This document shows positions 24,241 through 34,896 of a stretch of 64,000 bases of DNA, piece by piece; the first letter of the stretch is position 1, and every line of letters begins with the position of its first letter. This DNA comes from an uncultured Erythrobacter sp. GTDB lineage: Bacteria > Pseudomonadota > Alphaproteobacteria > Sphingomonadales > Sphingomonadaceae. The stretch covers positions 248,001 to 312,000 of the forward strand of contig CANNCZ010000001.1 of the NCBI GenBank assembly GCA_947503275.1. The letters are read 5' to 3'. A model generated the notes under the pieces. The model saw only the letters and a program-made list of their open reading frames with translations. It searched no databases and had not been told where the DNA came from. A program made the translations under genes and the position numbers.

Positions 24241-24807
24241 ATGAGCGATATTGCGCGACTGAATGAACTGATTGAGCCTGAGGTGAAAACACTCGGGTTT
24301 GAATTGGTGCGCGTCGCGATCATGCCATCCGAAGCGGGCGACGGCGCCAATGCTTTGCAGATCATGGCCGAAGATCCCGCCACCGGGCAATTGGTGATCG
24401 ACCAATGCGCGGCTTTGTCGCGCGCGGTCTCTGCGATGATGGATGCGCGCGAGGAAGCGGGCGAATTGCTGATCGAGGGCGCGTATCATCTGGAGGTCTC
24501 ATCTCCGGGCATCGACCGCCCTTTGACGCGGGAAAAAGACTTCACAGACTGGGCCGGACATCTGGCGCGGATCGTGATGGCCAAAGGATACGAGGAGAAG
24601 CGCGTTTATAAAGGCGAGCTTTCCGGGATCAGCGATGGTATGGTGACCATCGTTGATAACAAAACGGGTGAGGCAACGCTTCCCCGCGATCAGATACACA
24701 GTGCTAAACTCGTCCTGACAGACGCGTTGATCGCTGCGACACAGCCGCTTGATACAAGCGGTGCCGAGCAGATTGAAGAAGAAACAGAAGAGAAGGCAGA
24801 CGACTGA
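24241..24807 (+). CDS. rimP: Ribosome maturation factor RimP
   Basis: The 188-residue protein has the RimP N-terminal alpha/beta domain (LIEPEVKTLGFELVRVAIMP) and the conserved YHLEVSSPGIDRPLTREKDF, then an SH3-like C-terminal domain. It is needed for 30S subunit maturation. ATG 24241 fits the family; the longer frame upstream is not conserved. It overlaps nusA by one base and opens the rimP-nusA-ylxR-infB operon; the C-terminal tail is acidic. Confidence 0.95.
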   Translation: MSDIARLNELIEPEVKTLGFELVRVAIMPSEAGDGANALQIMAEDPATGQLVIDQCAALSRAVSAMMDAREEAGELLIEGAYHLEVSSPGIDRPLTREKDFTDWAGHLARIVMAKGYEEKRVYKGELSGISDGMVTIVDNKTGEATLPRDQIHSAKLVLTDALIAATQPLDTSGAEQIEEETEEKADD

Positions 24808-26465
24808 TGGCCAGTGCCATTTCCGCCAATAAGGCAGAATTGCTCGCAATTGCGAAATCCGTTGCATCGGAAAAGATGATCGATGAATCGATCGTTATCG
24901 AAGCTATGGAAGAAGCGATCCAGAAAAGTGCGCGCAACCGCTATGGTGCGGAAAACGACATCCGCGCAAAGCTGGACCCGGTCAGCGGCGATCTGACGCT
25001 GTGGCGCGTGGTCGAAGTTGTCGAAGAGGTTGAAGACTACTTCAAGCAGGTTGACCTGAAGCAAGCGCAAAAGCTGCAAGATGGCGCTGCGCTGGGTGAC
25101 TTTATCGTCGATCCGCTGCCTCCGGTTGATCTGGGCCGGATTGATGCGCAATCGGCAAAGCAGGTGATCTTTCAAAAGGTCCGCGATGCAGAGCGTGAGC
25201 GTCAGTTCGAAGAATTCAAAGATCGCGCCAATGAAGTCATCACTGGCGTCATTAAATCGGTTGAATTCGGCCACGTGATCGTCAATCTGGGCCGCGCAGA
25301 AGGCGTCATTCGCCGCGACCAGCAAATTCCGCGCGAGGCCGCCCGTGTGGGTGAGCGTGTGCGGGCACTCATCACCAAAGTTGAGCGCAACAATCGCGGT
25401 CCACAAATCTTCCTGTCACGCGGCGCACCTGATTTTATGCGCAAACTGTTCGCACAAGAAGTGCCAGAGATTTACGACGGCATTATCGAGATCAAAGCCG
25501 CTGCGCGCGATCCGGGCAGCCGGGCAAAGATTGGCGTGATCAGTCATGACAGCTCCATCGACCCTGTCGGCGCCTGTGTTGGTATGAAGGGTAGCCGCGT
25601 TCAGGCCGTCGTGCAGGAATTGCAGGGCGAGAAAATCGACATCATCCCATGGTCTGAAGACATCGCGACATTCGTCGTCAACGCTTTGCAACCCGCAACG
25701 GTCGCTCGCGTTGTTTTGGACGAAGACGAAGGGCGCATCGAAGTCGTTGTGCCTGATGATCAGCTGTCCCTTGCGATTGGTCGCCGGGGTCAGAATGTGC
25801 GTCTCGCCAGTCAACTGACCGGTCACCAGATCGACATTATGACTGAGGAAGAGGCCAGCGAAAAACGCTCGAAAGAGTTCGCTGAGCGCTCCAAAATGTT
25901 CGAAGAAGAGCTGGACGTTGATGAAACGCTTTCGCAGCTGCTCGTCGCAGAAGGTTTCGCGATGCTCGAAGAGGTCGCCTATGTCGATGTCTCCGAACTT
26001 GCCGCGATCGAAGGTTTTGATGAAGAGCTGGGCGAAGAGCTGCAAAGCCGCGCCACTGAAGCGATTGAACGTCAGGAAGAAGCGCATCGCGCCACCCGTC
26101 GCGAGCTGGGCGTTGAAGATGACCTAGCCACTATGCCGCACCTCAATGAGGCGATGCTGGTGACTTTGGGTAAGGGTGGCATCAAGACGCTCGACGATCT
26201 CGCTGACCTGGCGACAGACGAATTGATTGCGAAAAAACGCGAAGCACCGCGTCGCCGGCCCAGCGCCGATGGCCCGCCAATGAAGCGTCCACCTCAGCGT
26301 GAGCAGGACAAGGGGGGCGTTCTTGGCGAATACGGCCTGTCCGAAGAGCAAGGCAATGAGATCATCATGGCCGCGCGTGCGCATTGGTTCGAAGACGAGG
26401 AGCCTGCTGCTCCTGCTGCCGAGCCTGACACTCAGGAGGCCGCTGATGCGGACTCCACACAATGA
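24807..26465 (+). CDS. nusA: Transcription termination/antitermination factor NusA
   Basis: The 552-residue protein has the N-terminal RNA-polymerase-binding domain, an S1 domain (NEVITGVIKSVEFGHVIVNL), two KH domains (VGACVGMKGSRVQAVVQELQ and LAIGRRGQNVRLASQLTGHQ) and two C-terminal acidic/helix-hairpin-helix repeats (about 360-500), followed by a low-complexity Ala-rich tail. NusA modulates pausing, termination and antitermination. It overlaps rimP by one base and ylxR by about 20 bases. Confidence 0.97.
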   Translation: MASAISANKAELLAIAKSVASEKMIDESIVIEAMEEAIQKSARNRYGAENDIRAKLDPVSGDLTLWRVVEVVEEVEDYFKQVDLKQAQKLQDGAALGDFIVDPLPPVDLGRIDAQSAKQVIFQKVRDAERERQFEEFKDRANEVITGVIKSVEFGHVIVNLGRAEGVIRRDQQIPREAARVGERVRALITKVERNNRGPQIFLSRGAPDFMRKLFAQEVPEIYDGIIEIKAAARDPGSRAKIGVISHDSSIDPVGACVGMKGSRVQAVVQELQGEKIDIIPWSEDIATFVVNALQPATVARVVLDEDEGRIEVVVPDDQLSLAIGRRGQNVRLASQLTGHQIDIMTEEEASEKRSKEFAERSKMFEEELDVDETLSQLLVAEGFAMLEEVAYVDVSELAAIEGFDEELGEELQSRATEAIERQEEAHRATRRELGVEDDLATMPHLNEAMLVTLGKGGIKTLDDLADLATDELIAKKREAPRRRPSADGPPMKRPPQREQDKGGVLGEYGLSEEQGNEIIMAARAHWFEDEEPAAPAAEPDTQEAADADSTQ

Positions 26466-27192
26466 GAGTGTAAGTTCCGCCATCGCTGACCCCGCGAGTT
26501 CCCGGCAGGCTGATAAAGCTTCCGGGAGTGAGCGCCGCTGTGTTTTGTCGGGTGAGACGCGCCCGCGCGATGAGTTGATCCGGCTGGCTATATCGCCCAC
26601 CGGCGACGTCCTGCCCGATCCCGGCGCAAAGGCTCCGGGACGCGGGGCATGGATTTTGCCTGACCGGGCGGCGCTTGAAACTGCGATCGCTGAGGGCCAT
26701 CTCAAGCGGGCATTGATACGCGCTTTTAAAGGTGGGCCTGAGGGAATTGCGCTTTCCTACTCTGAACAATTGTCGCAACAGGTTGCCGATGCGCTGACTC
26801 GGACGGTGTTGGACCGATTGGGTTTGGAGCTGCGCGGTGGCAATATTGTGCTGGGTTCTGCAAGGATCGAGGAACAGGCGCGCACAGGCCGAATTGCGCT
26901 GTTGCTGCATGCCAGTGACAGTAGCGAAGATGGGCGCAAAAAGCTGGATCAGGCATGGCGCGTCGGGTCCGATGCCGAAGGGTCAGGAATGCGCGGCACT
27001 GTCTTGCCACTGGACCGCGATGCGTTGTCTGTGGCATTGGGCCGCGAAAATGTCGTCCATTTGGGCGTTTCGGATGTGAATGTGGGGCGCAGGGCCAAAA
27101 GGGGCGACGACCCCGCTGCAACCGCATCAGGCCGAGTAGGGCAGGCAGTTATTCGCCTGTCGCGATTTTTAGGGAGCGATCCTCCCCATTAA
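26446..27192 (+). CDS. ylxR: YlxR (DUF448)/ribosomal L7Ae-like fusion RNA-binding protein
   Basis: The 248-residue protein fuses an N-terminal YlxR domain (SERRCVLSGETRPRDELIRL, GRGAWILPDRAALETA) to a C-terminal L7Ae/L30e-like domain (LELRGGNIVLGSARIEEQAR and following), a common alphaproteobacterial form. Both halves bind RNA. ATG 26446 with CAGGAGG upstream starts within the nusA end. It lies in its usual place between nusA and infB. Confidence 0.92.
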   Translation: MRTPHNESVSSAIADPASSRQADKASGSERRCVLSGETRPRDELIRLAISPTGDVLPDPGAKAPGRGAWILPDRAALETAIAEGHLKRALIRAFKGGPEGIALSYSEQLSQQVADALTRTVLDRLGLELRGGNIVLGSARIEEQARTGRIALLLHASDSSEDGRKKLDQAWRVGSDAEGSGMRGTVLPLDRDALSVALGRENVVHLGVSDVNVGRRAKRGDDPAATASGRVGQAVIRLSRFLGSDPPH

Positions 27193-27275
27193 CCGCCCCT
27201 AACGAACCCAATTTGCGCGCCGGGGAACCCCTAGGCGCGGCGACAAAGAGATTATTTGAAGGACTAACGAGCTAG

Positions 27276-29825
27276 ATGAGCGACGAACCAGAAAAACGCA
27301 CCCGTAAACCTTTGGGCCTTAAACGGGCGGTCGATGCTGGCGAGGTCAAGCAGACCTTTAGCCACGGCCGCACCAATAAGGTTGAGGTTCAGGTGAAGCG
27401 CCGCCGCAAGCTCTTAAAGCCCGGCGAAACGCCGCCTGCCGAGCCGGCTCCTGCACCCGCGCCCGCTCCAGAGCCTGCGCCCGAACCGGTTGCCAAGAAG
27501 CCAGAGCCGAAAAAGGCTGCTCCCAGAGCGCCCGCTGGTGAAACGGCGCAGGAACGCGTGAAGCGGCTTCAGCTCGAGGCGGAAGAAGAGCGCCTGCGCA
27601 TGGCTGAGGAAGGGCGTAAGCGCGATGATGAACGCGCCAAGAAAGAGGCCGAAGACGCCAAGCGCCGCGAAGAAGACAATCGCAAGGCCAAGGAAGACGC
27701 TGAAAAGCAGGCTGCCACAGATGCGGAGGTTGCTGCTGAAGAAGCCGCTGCGACAGACGCTCAGCCAGAGGCCGCTGCTGAAGAAGCACCAGCTGCCAAG
27801 GGTAGTCCGACGCCTGCTGCACGCAAGTTTACGCCGATTGCACGGCCAGAACCAAAGCGTCCGGAAAAGAAAAAGAAGAAAGAGGACAAAGGCCAGCCCC
27901 AAGCCGACGCTGGCAAGGACAAGCGCCGCTCTGGCAAGCTGACCGTATCCAAAGCGTTGAACGAGGACGAGGGTCGCCGCGCGCGCAGCCTCGCCGCGTT
28001 GAAACGTGCGCGTGAAAAAGAGCGCCGGATGCAGGGGGGAGGTTCCTCCAAGCCGCGTGAAAAGCAGATCCGCGATGTTATCGTGCCTGAAGCAATCACC
28101 GTGGGTGAATTGGCCAAACGGATGGGCGAAAAAGGCGCAGACCTCGTCAAAGAGCTGTTCAACCTCGATATGATGGTCACTGTCAACCAGACGATTGATC
28201 AGGACACAGCGGAACTGCTGGTCGAACAATTTGGCCACAATATCGAAAAGGTCTCAGAGGCCGATGTCGATATTCAAACCGAAGAAGACGTCGATCCGCC
28301 AGAGACGCTGAAAGAGCGCCCACCGGTCGTTACGATCATGGGCCATGTCGATCACGGCAAAACCTCGCTGCTTGATGCATTGCGGGGTGCCAATGTGACC
28401 AAGGGTGAAGCCGGCGGCATCACTCAACATATCGGCAGCTATCAGATCACGGCTAAGAACAAGCAGGTCATCACATTCCTCGATACACCCGGCCACGCCG
28501 CGTTTACCGAAATGCGCCAACGTGGCGCGAATGTGACCGATATTGTGATTCTGGTCGTCGCAGCCGATGACGGTATCATGCCGCAGACGATTGAGGCGAT
28601 TAAGCACACCAAGGCGGCTGGCGTCCCCATGATTGTTGCGATCAACAAGATGGATAAGCCTGAGGCAGACCCGGACAATGTCCGAGCCCGCTTGCTTGAA
28701 CACGAAGTCATCGTTGAGGCGATGTCTGGCGATGTGCAAGATGTCGAAGTTTCCGCGACCAAAGGCGATGGCCTCGACAAGCTGGTAGAAGCGATCAGCT
28801 TGCAGGCCGAATTGCTTGAACTGAAAGCGCGCCCTGATCGCGATGCCGATGCAACTGTGATTGAAGCGCAGTTGGACAAAGGTCGCGGTCCGGTTGCGAC
28901 CGTTCTGGTCACGCGCGGTACGCTTAAACGTGGCGACACATTCGTGGTCGGAACGCAAAGCGGCCGTGTGCGCGCCATCGTCAATGATGCTGGCAAACAG
29001 ATCAAAGAAGCTGGGCCTTCGATGCCGGTCGAAGTCCTCGGCCTGGGCGGAGTGCCGTCGGCTGGTGATAGGTTGAGCGTAGTTGAAAACGAACAGCGCG
29101 CCCGCGAAGTCGCCGCCTATCGTAAGGAAAAAGCGACTGAACAACGCACCGCACTGGCTCCGACCAGCTTCGATACAATGTTTAACAACCTCGCATCAGA
29201 TCTCATCGAATGGCCGGTATTGGTCAAAGCGGATGTGCAAGGTTCGGTCGAAGCGATCGTCACCGCGCTGCACAACATCTCTACCGATGACATCAAGGTT
29301 CGCGTCCTGCACGCAGGCGTGGGTGCCATCACGGAAAGCGATGTGACATTGGCGGCTGCATCCGGCGCGCCGATCATCGGTTTCGGTGTGCGCCCGAATG
29401 CCAAGGCCCGCGATTTGGTGAAGCGCGATAATGTTCGCATGATGTATTATGATGTGATCTATCACCTCACGGCAGAAGTCGCGAAGGAAATGGCCGGCGA
29501 GCTGGGTCCAGAGCGCATCGAAACGGTCGTTGGCCGCGCCGATGTCAAAGAGGTCTTCAAATCGGGCAAGAAAGACAAGGCCGCTGGCCTGCTCGTCACC
29601 GAAGGCGTCATTCGCAAAGGACTGCACGCACGTCTCACCCGCGAAGATGTTATCGTATCTGCCACCACCATCGCTTCGCTGCGACGGTTTAAGGACGATG
29701 TTGACGAGGTCCGTTCGGGTCTCGAATGCGGCGTTGTTCTGGAAGACACGAACGATATCAAAGCGGGCGACAGTCTCGAAGTGTTCGAGGTAGAATTGCG
29801 CGAACGGACAATTGAGGTAGGGTAA
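27276..29825 (+). CDS. infB: Translation initiation factor IF-2
   Basis: The 849-residue protein has a long, charged Ala/Glu/Lys-rich N-terminal region (about 1-265), the IF2 N-domain, and the G domain with G1 [14 protein letters not shown] near residue 354, DTPGHAAF (G3) and NKMDKP (G4), then domains II-IV ending in the fMet-tRNA binding region. IF-2 brings initiator tRNA to the ribosome. The start is 83 bases after ylxR, so some leader sequence precedes it. Confidence 0.98.
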   Translation: MSDEPEKRTRKPLGLKRAVDAGEVKQTFSHGRTNKVEVQVKRRRKLLKPGETPPAEPAPAPAPAPEPAPEPVAKKPEPKKAAPRAPAGETAQERVKRLQLEAEEERLRMAEEGRKRDDERAKKEAEDAKRREEDNRKAKEDAEKQAATDAEVAAEEAAATDAQPEAAAEEAPAAKGSPTPAARKFTPIARPEPKRPEKKKKKEDKGQPQADAGKDKRRSGKLTVSKALNEDEGRRARSLAALKRAREKERRMQGGGSSKPREKQIRDVIVPEAITVGELAKRMGEKGADLVKELFNLDMMVTVNQTIDQDTAELLVEQFGHNIEKVSEADVDIQTEEDVDPPETLKERPPVVTIMGHVDHGKTSLLDALRGANVTKGEAGGITQHIGSYQITAKNKQVITFLDTPGHAAFTEMRQRGANVTDIVILVVAADDGIMPQTIEAIKHTKAAGVPMIVAINKMDKPEADPDNVRARLLEHEVIVEAMSGDVQDVEVSATKGDGLDKLVEAISLQAELLELKARPDRDADATVIEAQLDKGRGPVATVLVTRGTLKRGDTFVVGTQSGRVRAIVNDAGKQIKEAGPSMPVEVLGLGGVPSAGDRLSVVENEQRAREVAAYRKEKATEQRTALAPTSFDTMFNNLASDLIEWPVLVKADVQGSVEAIVTALHNISTDDIKVRVLHAGVGAITESDVTLAAASGAPIIGFGVRPNAKARDLVKRDNVRMMYYDVIYHLTAEVAKEMAGELGPERIETVVGRADVKEVFKSGKKDKAAGLLVTEGVIRKGLHARLTREDVIVSATTIASLRRFKDDVDEVRSGLECGVVLEDTNDIKAGDSLEVFEVELRERTIEVG

Positions 29826-29837
29826 GGGCGGCTAGCG

Positions 29838-30275
29838 ATGGCGCTCTCACCCTACTTCCCCGAAGACCACAATGGCTCACCCCACAGCGCCTTGCTCGAA
29901 AGCGAGTTTGTCGACTGGGATGAGGACACGCTGACCGCGACCATGCGTTTCACGGTGCGCCGTGAGATGACCACATGGCGCGGGGGTGTGCAGGGCGGAT
30001 TGGTCGCGGGCTATCTGGATGATGTGATGGGCTATGCTTATGTCGCATCGACTAAAGGAGAGGCCGCGCCGCTCAATTTGGAGCTTTCCATGAGCCTGAT
30101 CCGCCTGATCCCTGAAGGTCCGTTGATCGGCAAAGGGCGAGTTGTGAAAGCGGGTCGTAAGGTCATCTTTCTCGAAGCGGAATTGTTATCCGAGGATGGC
30201 AAGCTGATGGCACGCGCAACCTCCACCGCGCTGCCCACACCGCGCCCCACCGCGACAGAGACGGGAATGGGCTGA
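29838..30275 (+). CDS. PaaI-type hotdog thioesterase
   Basis: The 145-residue protein has the PaaI/YdiI-like sequence TTWRGGVQGGLVAGYLDDVM, in which the Gly-rich turn and acidic residue form the active site, and a hotdog strand set (APLNLELSMSLIRLIP). It probably hydrolyses acyl-CoA. It starts 12 bases after infB and overlaps the next gene by one base, so it rides on the translation operon. Confidence 0.85.
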   Translation: MALSPYFPEDHNGSPHSALLESEFVDWDEDTLTATMRFTVRREMTTWRGGVQGGLVAGYLDDVMGYAYVASTKGEAAPLNLELSMSLIRLIPEGPLIGKGRVVKAGRKVIFLEAELLSEDGKLMARATSTALPTPRPTATETGMG

Positions 30276-30895
30276 TGGCCGCTCCCGCGAACATCGCGAA
30301 GCTCCGAAATGACATACCGAGTGGGGTGATTGCTAGCGTCCTGTTCCTTCTCTTGCTGGTATCGGTGACTGTCGCATCAATTTATTCTCGTGATTTCGGT
30401 ACGAGGATTCTAGCCGCATTGCTTTCCGTTGGTCTTGCAATTGCTTGGCTTTACTTTTGGATGGCGGGCTTGTGGCGATCTTGGATCGAAGAGTGGCCTT
30501 CTGCTCGCTCCAGATTTTTCGCAACTCTGCTCTCCTTTCCACTGGGTGTGTTGCTGCTCTTTCCAATGACCTCGCTATTGGTTGGTGTCGTTCGCTATGC
30601 GGAATCAGCTCAATACGAGACGTTATTGTCGGATCAGCACTTCTTGTCAGCGGTCAAAGCCGAGGAGAATTCTTTGGAATTTGAGGGTATCACCGTAAAG
30701 ATCGACCGCACCGATGACGTGACCCGTCTTGCATTTGACGAGCAAGGTTACGTGGTTCTCTCAAGCGCTTATGTCTATGATCCAACTGAAGAAGTCGAAA
30801 GCTTGGATGGAATGAACACCAATTGGTATTTTGGCAGCGAAGTCTCTCAGTGCAATAGAGTTCGCGAGCATTTTTACCTGTGCAGTTTCCGCTGA
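30275..30895 (+). CDS. Membrane protein of unknown function
   Basis: The 206-residue protein has three hydrophobic helices at about residues 19-38, 48-70 and 85-110 and a C-terminal extramembrane domain of about 90 residues with mixed strands and two cysteines near the end (SQCNRVREHFYLCSFR). No family is recognised. Its start and stop overlap neighbours by one base, so it is translated with the thioesterase and the DUF1697 gene. Confidence 0.65.
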   Translation: MAAPANIAKLRNDIPSGVIASVLFLLLLVSVTVASIYSRDFGTRILAALLSVGLAIAWLYFWMAGLWRSWIEEWPSARSRFFATLLSFPLGVLLLFPMTSLLVGVVRYAESAQYETLLSDQHFLSAVKAEENSLEFEGITVKIDRTDDVTRLAFDEQGYVVLSSAYVYDPTEEVESLDGMNTNWYFGSEVSQCNRVREHFYLCSFR

Positions 30896-31446
30896 TGGCC
30901 CGCTATCTAGCGCTCCTCGGCAGCATCAATGTTGGCGGCAATCGGGTGAAGATGGTCCATATCAAATCAGCCTTTGCCGCATCCGGGTTTGGCGAGGTGA
31001 CGACTGTTGCGGCCAGCGGGAATGTGATCCTTGATTATGCTGGTGATCCCATGATGTTGGAGGTCCAGATCGAGGCTCTGTTGGAGCGCGAGTTTAGCTT
31101 CAAATCCTGCGTTATGGTGCGCACGGCCGATGAAGTGCGCGCGGCGATTGATGAAAACCCCTTCCATGGCACCGAGCCTCAGCATGGGTCAGACAAGATG
31201 GTACATTCCATCTTTTTGAGCCAACAGCCCGAAAAATCCCGCGTCGATGCGGTGATCGAAGAGCATCGAGACAAAGGCAGTGAGCGGCTCGCATTGGGTG
31301 ACCGGGTGCTGTATCTTGATTATGTCCACGGCGTTGGTGTGTCCGACTTGTCGAACAAGTTTCTCGAACGCAGGCTTGGGTGTAAGGGCACGGCGCGAAA
31401 TATGAACTCGCTCAAGAATATCCTGAGCAAAATGGAACAGAGCTGA
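30895..31446 (+). CDS. DUF1697 family protein
   Basis: The 183-residue protein starts [20 protein letters not shown], the DUF1697 signature, followed by [14 protein letters not shown] text and [10 protein letters not shown]; the ending [20 protein letters not shown] is also typical. The family has a known alpha/beta fold but no established function. ATG 30895 overlaps the preceding stop and the stop overlaps rbfA by one base. Confidence 0.9.
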   Translation: MARYLALLGSINVGGNRVKMVHIKSAFAASGFGEVTTVAASGNVILDYAGDPMMLEVQIEALLEREFSFKSCVMVRTADEVRAAIDENPFHGTEPQHGSDKMVHSIFLSQQPEKSRVDAVIEEHRDKGSERLALGDRVLYLDYVHGVGVSDLSNKFLERRLGCKGTARNMNSLKNILSKMEQS

Positions 31447-31859
31447 TGGCAAGAAACGCCGATCACACAACAGAACAGCAGTCCGTTCGCGTCCTGAAAG
31501 TGGGGGAGCGGGTGCGCCATATCCTATCCGAACTGCTCGCCCGGCAAGAGGTCCATGATGACGTCATTAGCGCTTCCAACATTGCAGTGACGGAAGTGCG
31601 CATGTCGCCCGATCTGCGCGGTGCAACCGCTTATGTGAAGCCATTGATGGATGCAGGCGAGGACGATGTGGTCAACGCGCTGCGCCAGAACACAGCGTTT
31701 TTGCAGCGCGAGGTGGCCAAAAGGCTCGGCCTGAAATTCGCGCCTAAGCTGAAATTCCGCAAGGATGAGAGCTTTGCCGAAGCGGACCGTATCGAAGAAC
31801 TCCTGCGCGATCCCAAGGTCGCGCGCGATCTAAGCGATGATCTGGACGAGAGCGCCTAA
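31446..31859 (+). CDS. rbfA: 30S ribosome-binding factor A
   Basis: The 137-residue KH-fold protein contains [33 protein letters not shown] text and [20 protein letters not shown], all characteristic of RbfA. It helps 16S rRNA 5' end maturation and cold adaptation. The usual partner gene truB is not next but 6 kb away; a YceI gene converges three bases beyond the stop. Confidence 0.96.
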   Translation: MARNADHTTEQQSVRVLKVGERVRHILSELLARQEVHDDVISASNIAVTEVRMSPDLRGATAYVKPLMDAGEDDVVNALRQNTAFLQREVAKRLGLKFAPKLKFRKDESFAEADRIEELLRDPKVARDLSDDLDESA

Positions 31860-31862
31860 CCC

Positions 31863-32459
31863 TTACCGCGGTACCATGCGTGCGCGTAGGCTGATATCGA
31901 CCTTGTTGCCTACTATCAGCTGATAGCTGCGCATGCCGTATTGGCGACGGTCGATTTCCATTTCCCCTGTAAACGAAACGGGGCGCCCGGTTGACCGGCT
32001 GGGGTCGCTTTCAAAGGTCACGCTCAAGGTTTCGTTGCGAGTGACACCGCGCGCAGTCAGCTCGCCTGTCACAGTGCCGCGTGTGGGCGATGTGAGATTG
32101 ATTGAGCGCCCGACGAAGCGGATGGTGGGATAGCGTTCCACCCAGAAAAACCGTTCTCCGCGAAGGCGGTTGAGTGTGGTTTCATCTGGCGCTTCGATGG
32201 CGGCAGCATCAAACGTCACATCGATAACGGCGCGTTCGGGTGCACCGGGGACGATGGTGACCGCACCCTGCATCCGGGGGAAGCGCGCGGTTTTGCTCGA
32301 CAGGCCAAAGAAGGGGACACGCGCCGAGACATTGCTAGCGCTCGCATCAAGCCGATAATTGAGCGGCGCACCCGATTGGGCACCCACGCTGGCTGGCATA
32401 GTCAGCGCGAGCAGAGCCCACGACAGTGAAAGGGCGATTAGGCGAAACAGTTTCAACAT
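31863..32459 (-). CDS. YceI family periplasmic protein
   Basis: The 198-residue protein has a signal peptide (LIALSLSWALLALTMPASVG then AQ) and the YceI lipocalin-like barrel, with LDASASNVSARVPFFGLS, ERYPTIRFVGRSINLTSPTR and FTGEMEIDRRQYGM. Family members bind isoprenoid or amide lipids in the periplasm; the ligand here is unknown. ATG 32459 has GGAGAGC upstream. It converges with rbfA. Confidence 0.88.
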   Translation of the reverse strand: MLKLFRLIALSLSWALLALTMPASVGAQSGAPLNYRLDASASNVSARVPFFGLSSKTARFPRMQGAVTIVPGAPERAVIDVTFDAAAIEAPDETTLNRLRGERFFWVERYPTIRFVGRSINLTSPTRGTVTGELTARGVTRNETLSVTFESDPSRSTGRPVSFTGEMEIDRRQYGMRSYQLIVGNKVDISLRARMVPR

Positions 32460-32566
32460 TGTGCTCTCCTTCCCCCATGTCCTCTTTTTACGCGGCGCAG
32501 GGGTGACTTGTTTCACCCTTAACGCAGCGATCCGCTCAGCGGTTCAATCTAAGCGTTCAGCCGCCC

Positions 32567-34198
32567 CTATCCCCCAGAACCCGGCAGTGAGTAACCCACT
32601 GGCGCATCCGGGCCGAGCGGGATGCCCAGATAGAACCAGATCACGATCAGCACCGTGCCCGAAATTAGCAGCCAGACCGAATAAGGCAGCATGATTGCGG
32701 TCAGGCTACCCAGACCAAAGCTAGGCTGCCAACGCTGCGCAAAGACCAGGATCAGCGGGAAATACACCATTAACGGCGTGATGATGTTGGTCGCGCTGTC
32801 ACCCACACGATAGGCAGCGGTCGCGCCCTCTGGACTAATCCCCAGCAGCATCAGCATAGGCACAAGGATCGGTGCAAGCAGTGCCCATTTCGCGCTGGCC
32901 GATCCCACAAACAGGTTCAACAGCCCCGCAAACAGCACCATCAATCCCAACACCAACGGCAAAGGAAGCCCGGTGGACTCAATCGCCGCCGCCCCATGCA
33001 CCGCAGAAATCAGGCCCAGATTGGACCAATTGAACATCGCCACAAAATGCGCGGCAGCAAAGGCAAGGACGAGGTAATAGCCCATATCCTTCATGCTTTC
33101 GGCCATCATATTGACCAGATCGCGGTGGTTCTTAATCGAGCCACTGGCGCGGCCATAGGCCCAACCTGTCAGCAGGAAGAGCAGGAAGAACCCACCAACT
33201 AGCGATTGGTAAAGCGGGCGCAGCTGGCTGTGGATGGAGCAATCCGACGCCGGAATGCCATCACACGCGGCTTCATTCACAAGCGGCGTACCCGGACCAA
33301 AGACCATCAGCAACCACAGACCAACGACGAATAATGCGGCGAGACCCGCTGCGCGCAGACCCTTGCTTGCCGCTGCGCCATCTTCGGCGGTGGGGTCCGG
33401 GCTGGTACCATCTGCACCAGCGGACGCACCGCCGGTCCATGGGCCCAAGCGGGGCTCAATAACCTTGTCCGTTACATACCAAATGATCGGCAGGAACAGC
33501 ACAGTCATCGCCGCAATAAAATACCAGTTACCCGCAAGGTTGGCGGTCCATGTGGGGTCAAGCGCGGATGCAGCCACCGCTTCTTCGGTGATGCCGAACA
33601 ACAGCGCGTCGAGCTGTCCCGGCGAAATATTGGCAGAAAACCCGCCTGATACGCCCGCAAACGCAGCGGCGATCCCAGCCATCGGATGGCGACCAGCGGC
33701 GGCGAACAATATCCCTGCGAGTGGGATCAGCACCACATAGCCTGCATCTGCCGCATGGTTCCCGATCATCGCTACCAATGCCACCACAGGCGTGAGAAGG
33801 GCTGTGGGCGCGCTCTTAACCGCGCTCGCCATACCTGCTGCGAAAAAGCCCGAACGCTCTGCAACGCCCGCACCCAACATCACCACCAAGACATAGCCGA
33901 GTGGGTGGAAGTGGGTGAAAGTCTTGGGCATTTCGACCCAGAGCCGCTGAATATTCTCTGCCGCAAGCAAACTGACCGCGACGATCTGCTCTGGGCCACC
34001 GGTTGCTTCATCAATGCTGGTCGGGTGGAGGGCGGAAACCCCAGACATATCGGCAATGATCGATATGACGATGAGCGCGATGATGAGATAGAAAAACAGG
34101 AAAACCGGATCGGGCAATCTGTTCCCGCTGCGCTCCACCCAGCCAAGAAAGCCGGTCATGCCTTGCGGTTGTTGTGCCTCTGGTGCGGCCGATGCCAT
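32567..34198 (-). CDS. AbgT family transporter
   Basis: The 543-residue membrane protein has 9-11 hydrophobic helices and the AbgT features: start GFLGWVERSGNRLPDPVFLF, then EMPKTFTHFHPLGYVLVVML, and the conserved GVSGGFSANISPGQLDALL and NLFVGSASAKWALLAPILVP. Known members take up p-aminobenzoyl-glutamate or export sulfonamides (MtrF, YdaH). It stands alone; no abgAB hydrolase genes are adjacent. Confidence 0.92.
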   Translation of the reverse strand: MASAAPEAQQPQGMTGFLGWVERSGNRLPDPVFLFFYLIIALIVISIIADMSGVSALHPTSIDEATGGPEQIVAVSLLAAENIQRLWVEMPKTFTHFHPLGYVLVVMLGAGVAERSGFFAAGMASAVKSAPTALLTPVVALVAMIGNHAADAGYVVLIPLAGILFAAAGRHPMAGIAAAFAGVSGGFSANISPGQLDALLFGITEEAVAASALDPTWTANLAGNWYFIAAMTVLFLPIIWYVTDKVIEPRLGPWTGGASAGADGTSPDPTAEDGAAASKGLRAAGLAALFVVGLWLLMVFGPGTPLVNEAACDGIPASDCSIHSQLRPLYQSLVGGFFLLFLLTGWAYGRASGSIKNHRDLVNMMAESMKDMGYYLVLAFAAAHFVAMFNWSNLGLISAVHGAAAIESTGLPLPLVLGLMVLFAGLLNLFVGSASAKWALLAPILVPMLMLLGISPEGATAAYRVGDSATNIITPLMVYFPLILVFAQRWQPSFGLGSLTAIMLPYSVWLLISGTVLIVIWFYLGIPLGPDAPVGYSLPGSGG

Positions 34199-34320
34199 GC
34201 GTGATCCCCGTATGATCGAATTCGTAAAGCGAAGGGGCTAGCATTGCGGATCGCCCCTGTCACAGGGATTAATAATTTGCATCTCTAGCGCGTGACTGCG
34301 CGGCGCGTTAGGCTGATCAC

Positions 34321-34896
34321 ATGGCCAAGCTCTATTTCTACTATGCCAGCATGAATGCGGGCAAATCCTCCTCGCTGCTGCAAGCCGACTTCAATTACCG
34401 CGAGCGCGGCATGGCGACAATGGTGTGGACGGCTGAACTTGATACGCGGTCCGATGGCATGGTGAGCAGCCGTATCGGGTTGGAGGCGGGCGCGCATTTG
34501 TATCGGCCAGAGACCGTTCTGCATGTTGATATTGCAGCCGCTCACAACAATGCCCCGCTCGATTGCGTGTTGGTAGATGAGGCGCAGTTCCTGACAGAAG
34601 AGCAAGTGTGGCAGCTTGCATCGGTAGCGGATGAGCTGGGTATACCAGTGCTTTGCTATGGTCTGCGTACAGACTTTCTGGGTAAATTGTTCCCCGGTTC
34701 GGCGGCATTGCTTGGCATTGCAGACGCTTTGGTTGAGTTGAAAGCGGTGTGCCATTGCGGACGCAAAGCGACGATGAATTTGCGCGTTGCAGAGGATGGC
34801 ACTGCTGCGAAAGACGGCGAGCAAACAGAGATTGGCGGCAATGACCGCTACCTTGCTTTGTGCCGCAAACATTTCTCGCAGGCGCTCAATGGCTGA
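34321..34896 (+). CDS. tdk: Thymidine kinase
   Basis: The 191-residue type II thymidine kinase has the P-loop YYASMNAGKSSSLLQADFNY, the DEAQF motif in DCVLVDEAQFLTEEQVWQ and the C-terminal zinc-binding cysteines (VCHCGRKATMNLRV). It phosphorylates thymidine for salvage. It overlaps the following acetyltransferase by eight bases. Confidence 0.95.
   Translation: MAKLYFYYASMNAGKSSSLLQADFNYRERGMATMVWTAELDTRSDGMVSSRIGLEAGAHLYRPETVLHVDIAAAHNNAPLDCVLVDEAQFLTEEQVWQLASVADELGIPVLCYGLRTDFLGKLFPGSAALLGIADALVELKAVCHCGRKATMNLRVAEDGTAAKDGEQTEIGGNDRYLALCRKHFSQALNG

Noticed and set aside
26299..26445. Longer upstream start for ylxR inside nusA
   Set aside because: The extra segment is nusA in another frame; a good ribosome site and conserved start are at 26446.
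25416..29144. Several long minus-strand open frames opposite nusA and infB
   Set aside because: They mirror GC-biased codon use of the real genes, lack ribosome sites and show no recognisable protein features.
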